A DNA stretch of 64,000 bases from Podospora bellae-mahoneyi (lineage: Eukaryota; Ascomycota; Sordariomycetes; Sordariales; Podosporaceae): NCBI RefSeq assembly GCF_035222275.1, contig NC_085881.1:3658001-3722000 (forward strand), written 5' to 3'. The stretch's first letter is position 1; the number at the start of each line of letters is the position of its first letter. A model generated the notes under the pieces. The model searched no databases, had not been told where the DNA came from, and saw only the letters and a list, made by a program, of their open reading frames with translations. Positions 60,355-64,000 of this stretch are shown here, piece after piece. The translations under genes were made by a program, and so were the position numbers.

Positions 60355-60972
60355 AAGCCTGGATCAAGGCCAAATCAAGGCAAAATCAAGGGGTGTATAT
60401 ACAAAGAAAGCGAGGAGCCGGTTTCGAAAAAGGGTATCTTGGCGGAATGTTTGTCTCATTCGGAGGAGGGGAATGGAAGGAAGGGGAAATAGCATTTCTG
60501 TACGATAGGGACACATCACATGATTCTCTCTCTTTCTCTCTCTCTTTCTCTCTCTCTTGGTTGGGGATATACAAAAAAGGAGGCTTCACTTTTTCTGGGA
60601 ATCATAGAAACGCGGAGACGACGAACCTCTGATACCACAATACGGGTTGAGTGGGTTGATGTGTGGATGGACGAGCAAGCAAAACATACCCCAGGGCGCA
60701 GGCAGTTGTAAAAACAAGCACAAAAATGTTCAAATGAGCAGCTCGGCCACGGCTGTCATCGTGCTGAATCAAATTTGTATAATTCAGTAAATATACTTTG
60801 TACCAATGTGCCTCCCCTGGGTGTTGAATCACTTGCCCCGCTGGATACTACCACCTGTAGAGAGAGGTACTGTCAATCTCACCCTGTGCACCACCGCCGC
60901 CCTTCCCCCAATGACAGCGCTGATATATAAATATCCCAGACTCTAAATTAACAACGCAGTAACGCTCCCTTT
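60355..60972. other. convergent 3' region with CT-repeat
   Basis: 618 bp between converging genes, containing a CT/TTTC microsatellite. No coding signal. Confidence 0.6.
60524..60558. repeat. CT-rich microsatellite
   Basis: About 35 bp of (CT)n interrupted by TTTC, in the mL58 3' region. Confidence 0.9.
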
Positions 60973-62633
60973 CTATGCTGCCTCCTTCCCCTTGCCCTTG
61001 TTTTTACCCCTCCAAGAACTAATACTGTCCTCATCCTTCCAATCGCTGGTCCCATGCCTGTCCAGCTCGTAATCACCCTGCCCAGGAATGACTCGTGAGC
61101 ACCATCCACACCAACTCCTCCTCTTACCTTGAACCTCCCTTCCCAATACCTCACCCTTCAGCCTCTCCTCGTCCCATTCTGGCACGCAAGCCCCAACCTT
61201 GACCCTTTTGACCGAAATCTTCTTCATAACGCCCCCGATACCCTCGACTTCGTGTCTCACGTACCCAACCTTCATAGCTGGGGATGGCGTCCTGCGCATG
61301 TGGTCTGACCCTGAGCTCAAAAGTCCCCCCAAAGTATTAGAACCGGAGCCGCCTGTCGCATTGCTAGCCAAGCTACTGAGACTAGCATTGCTGGCAGCAG
61401 ATAGACCCGACGCCATCGTCGAAGTAGAAGCACTGCTATCACTTCTAGAACCGAGCCCTGCGCGAAGCCGGTCCTGTTGAAGCTGCTGGTCTGCCGCCTC
61501 CCGAGCGGCCTCGGCATCATAGTCCGTTTCCTGCTCAACCTCACGGGCGCCGCAGCACTGCGAGTTACGACCGCACTGGACCCCGCGGTCACCATCACCG
61601 ATACCCGTTCCTAAACCACTGAGGACATCGGTGTATTGGTTGCGCCACTTCCAGACGCTGCCACGGAAAACATGTGTTAGCATGTGGAATTTGTGACGGG
61701 AGCGTGTGCCAACTATACCTTTGGTAAGTGTTATCGTCGTTTCTGATAGACCTTCCGCACGGGAAACACAGCCAGACCCCAGAGGAGCCGCATTGGCAGA
61801 TGGCGCGCTGCATATCATCCGAATCGATGCGGACCTCGGGGCGCATTGGGGGCTTGACAAGCTGACCTAGGGGTGCCGTGACGCATTTGGTGCAGAGACG
61901 CCGATGTCGATCTCGGAGCACGATCTGAGCAGGTGGTTTGATAGCGCAATTCTGGTATTGATACAGTCAGGGGGTTATTGCAGCGGTTAAGATCAAGCTT
62001 TGCGAACTCACCCTGCAAACGATTGTCCCACATCGTCGACAAGGTCCCACCATGTCTCGTGCACATTGCCCTGATTTGCCCTGGAAATCCGTCCTTGCGG
62101 AGGAATCTTGCCCGTAGTACCAGTTGGCAGAGCGCGCTCGAAAGCGTAGTGTGTCTTGCGGGTCAACAGTGACGCCTTCAAGAGAGCATCGAAGCGACGA
62201 GTTGATCAGTCCTCTGCGATCCTGCAGCAGAGCGCTATGTAATATGTGGCATGTGCGGGAGAGGCTGTCGAGGGAGTTCAAGTCCAGGTTCCTGGCCACT
62301 GATTGCGCGATCCTGGAACCAGTCAGTACTTCCTCAACCCCCTCGATACGCCGCCGAGGGGAAGGGTTGGTGATGGTCTTGAAAGGACGACGTGTTTGAA
62401 AAGATTGAAAAGAAAGGGTGATTGCCGGCCTACGGATAACATCCCAAAGCCTTGGTCATAAGGTGGTCCTGATTCAGAACCTCCTTGACGGCATACTCAT
62501 GAGCCTCCTGGTTGTCCTTCTTATCTGTGCTAACACCTTTCGCCTGGTGAGCTTGAGCTTCAGTGGCATTCCACACCTGCCCATCTCTTTGGGACTCGAT
62601 GTCCTCGTCGTCCAATTCAACAAAGACAGCCAT
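60973..62633 (-). CDS. F-box-like protein with Cys-rich zinc-binding region
   Basis: Four exons, 62633-62434, 62312-62012, 61951-61719 and 61657-60973, giving 472 aa; all phases agree. Residues about 65-100 (PIAQSVARNLDLNSLDSLSR, then TCHILHSALL) resemble an F-box. A Cys-rich stretch follows: CRRCGTIVCRNC, LCTKC, CQCGSSGVWLCFPCGR and QCGRNSQCCG, which could bind two or more zinc ions. A Gln/Arg coiled coil, a Ser-rich linker and a basic C-terminus (WRGKNKGKGKEAA) complete it; CGWCSRVIPG near the end adds another Cys pair. If the F-box is real, it would be a substrate adaptor of an SCF ubiquitin ligase; the partner is unknown. I recognise the overall architecture as a fungal hypothetical protein but not a named gene. 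Confidence 0.72.
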
Positions 62634-64000
62634 TGTGAGAGATCGCGCTCAGGGGAAGGAAAAGGGGTGGTATCGGGTTCAATGATGATATCGGCGCGAT
62701 AGCGATGATGCGGTGACCAGGAGGGTTCTCAAAGACCCGGAATCGGAACGGGAGATCGAGGAGTTGCAGGCAAGGCACAGGGAGGGAACGCACAAAGATA
62801 ATAACAGGGGAAAAGAAGAAACGTATCACTGAAGAGGAAAGGATAGATGTGCCATTATCAAGCCATGAATGTAACTTCTGGCAACATAATATAAGTTGAT
62901 GCCAGTTTGACGTGTTCACCAAGCAACGCTTGTAGCTTCCAGGTAGAACGAATCGTTGTTTGGGGGAGGAGCCAGCCAACCCCGGTAGGGACCCCACTCT
63001 GGGTAAACGACCCCGGCACCGGGATGCAGGAGCAGCTAAAACTACCCCACCTTGGCCAACTGCTAAGGATTGGCGGGGTATTTGCCCACGTCACTATCAC
63101 GACCGTTGCTGCACCTGGGCATGTGACGTTTGCGACTTTTCTGGATCTGAACGCCATTGAGAGATATCTTCAAGACTATGATGGATTAGACGCAAAAAAA
63201 CTCTGCCGGGGCACGTGGCTCACGCCCCGGAGGAACATTGCTGTTGCGTACAGCTGTTACGTACCTTGGGAAATCTACCCCTCATAGCTCTTGCCTAGGT
63301 GTTGGTACGGGAACCTACTATCCATATTGAGTTTTTCGAGACCCGACAGTCTGGAACATCCTTTCCCCAGTGAGGCATCCCCTAGAATCACGATCGTCCT
63401 GGCGCCGGGAACAATCCACGTTGTTCTGCGCGTCGAAGCTTCGAACTTGGCCCCCTACGAAACCCCATGTCTTGATGGGGGCACATGACCGAGTCTTTTG
63501 AATTCTTCACCGCACCACTCTGATTCACCGCATCATGGTACAGTTCTTCCTTACCTTGTGTTATGTTGCCAATGATAAGTCATGGCTAGAGCAGGTCCAG
63601 TAATATGCTGGGCTGGATACCCCCTCCGTCAGGTATGTCCAAAACAGATGGATATCTCCTCTTGCTTGATCGCGCGAAAGGGCCAACATGTGATTTGTAG
63701 ACCATGCCTACAGAGATCATTCTTGAACGAAAGGTTCTAAAGGGACATCTGGGCCAGCGTTGTCAATACGGGATAAACTACCCGCCATTCTCACCTGGCA
63801 TTGAAAGCCTCTGTGCCTCTCGCATCAAATCGACTAAATCTTCTTATCAGTAACCACTCCCAAAATCTGAATCAACTGGGAGTTAAGCAACGCCACAGTC
63901 GATATCCATCACCGTTCATCGTGCTCATGTGGTTACACAGCAGAGATTTGGTACTTATCAGCTTACTGGACACAATCTTTTACCCGCAAACAGCTTACCG
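62634..64000. other. gene-free right flank
   Basis: 1.4 kb from the F-box-like gene start to the window edge. Its left part is the promoter of that gene. Short frames only; no RNA gene or repeat recognised. Confidence 0.5.

Noticed and set aside
62907-63287. 126-residue plus-strand frame near the right edge
   Set aside because: No ATG with good context, no domain, and no splice partners.
63850-63910. GGGAGTTAAGCAACG tract suggesting a 5S rRNA gene
   Set aside because: Only a short resemblance. The remaining conserved 5S blocks could not be found on either side.

Overview
This is filamentous ascomycete DNA, most likely from a Sordariomycete of the order Sordariales. The evidence is genes split by many short introns (about 40-150 nt, GTAWGT donors, CTAAC branch points), a KEX1, PAC1/LIS1, QA-1S-like and neutral trehalase set with filamentous-fungus architectures, moderate GC, and one AT-rich block that looks mutated by RIP. 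There is no prokaryotic, viral or plasmid signature, no CRISPR array, and no rRNA or tRNA gene that I could support. Exon coordinates were worked out by hand from splice signals and reading-phase agreement.

Left third (1-24 kb): a gene-free 2.7 kb, then a six-exon Zn2Cys6 transcription factor (2687-5651, minus) resembling CLR-1-type cellulose regulators. After about 4.9 kb without genes comes a QA-1S/QutR-like quinate repressor (10593-12899, minus). Next are a class 1A dihydroorotate dehydrogenase and an SFM1-type SPOUT methyltransferase with an 18-nt microexon (both minus). KEX1 carboxypeptidase (plus) and the Fe-S assembly factor DRE2 (minus) follow.

Middle (24-46.7 kb) is gene-dense: an STF2-like hydrophilin whose ATG is split by an intron, mitochondrial Met-tRNA formyltransferase (minus) divergent from PAC1/LIS1 (plus), two unrecognised nuclear-looking proteins on divergent strands, farnesylated PEX19, and a PTR2 peptide transporter. 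A gene-poor stretch of about 7.8 kb then holds one probable small two-exon gene at 41.5-41.9 kb. A DUF3405 type II membrane protein closes this part.

Right third (46.7-64 kb): neutral trehalase, then an AT-rich, repeat-laden block (about 51.7-53.8 kb) with a dispersed TTGCAGCCGCT-like motif and a degenerate tandem array of about 31 bp. After it come a doubtful coiled-coil ORF, a Ser/Pro-rich protein, the mitoribosomal protein mL58 (MRPL20), and a Cys-rich F-box-like protein.

Most genes are unrelated housekeeping loci, so this is ordinary euchromatin rather than a biosynthetic cluster. The two nutrient regulators at the left (plant-cell-wall and quinate use) are the only hint of functional grouping. 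I found no convincing new multi-gene system. The most unusual observations are the split start codon, the orphan QA-1S-like gene with apparently retained dehydroquinase residues, the microexon, the hidden small gene and the degenerate satellite.
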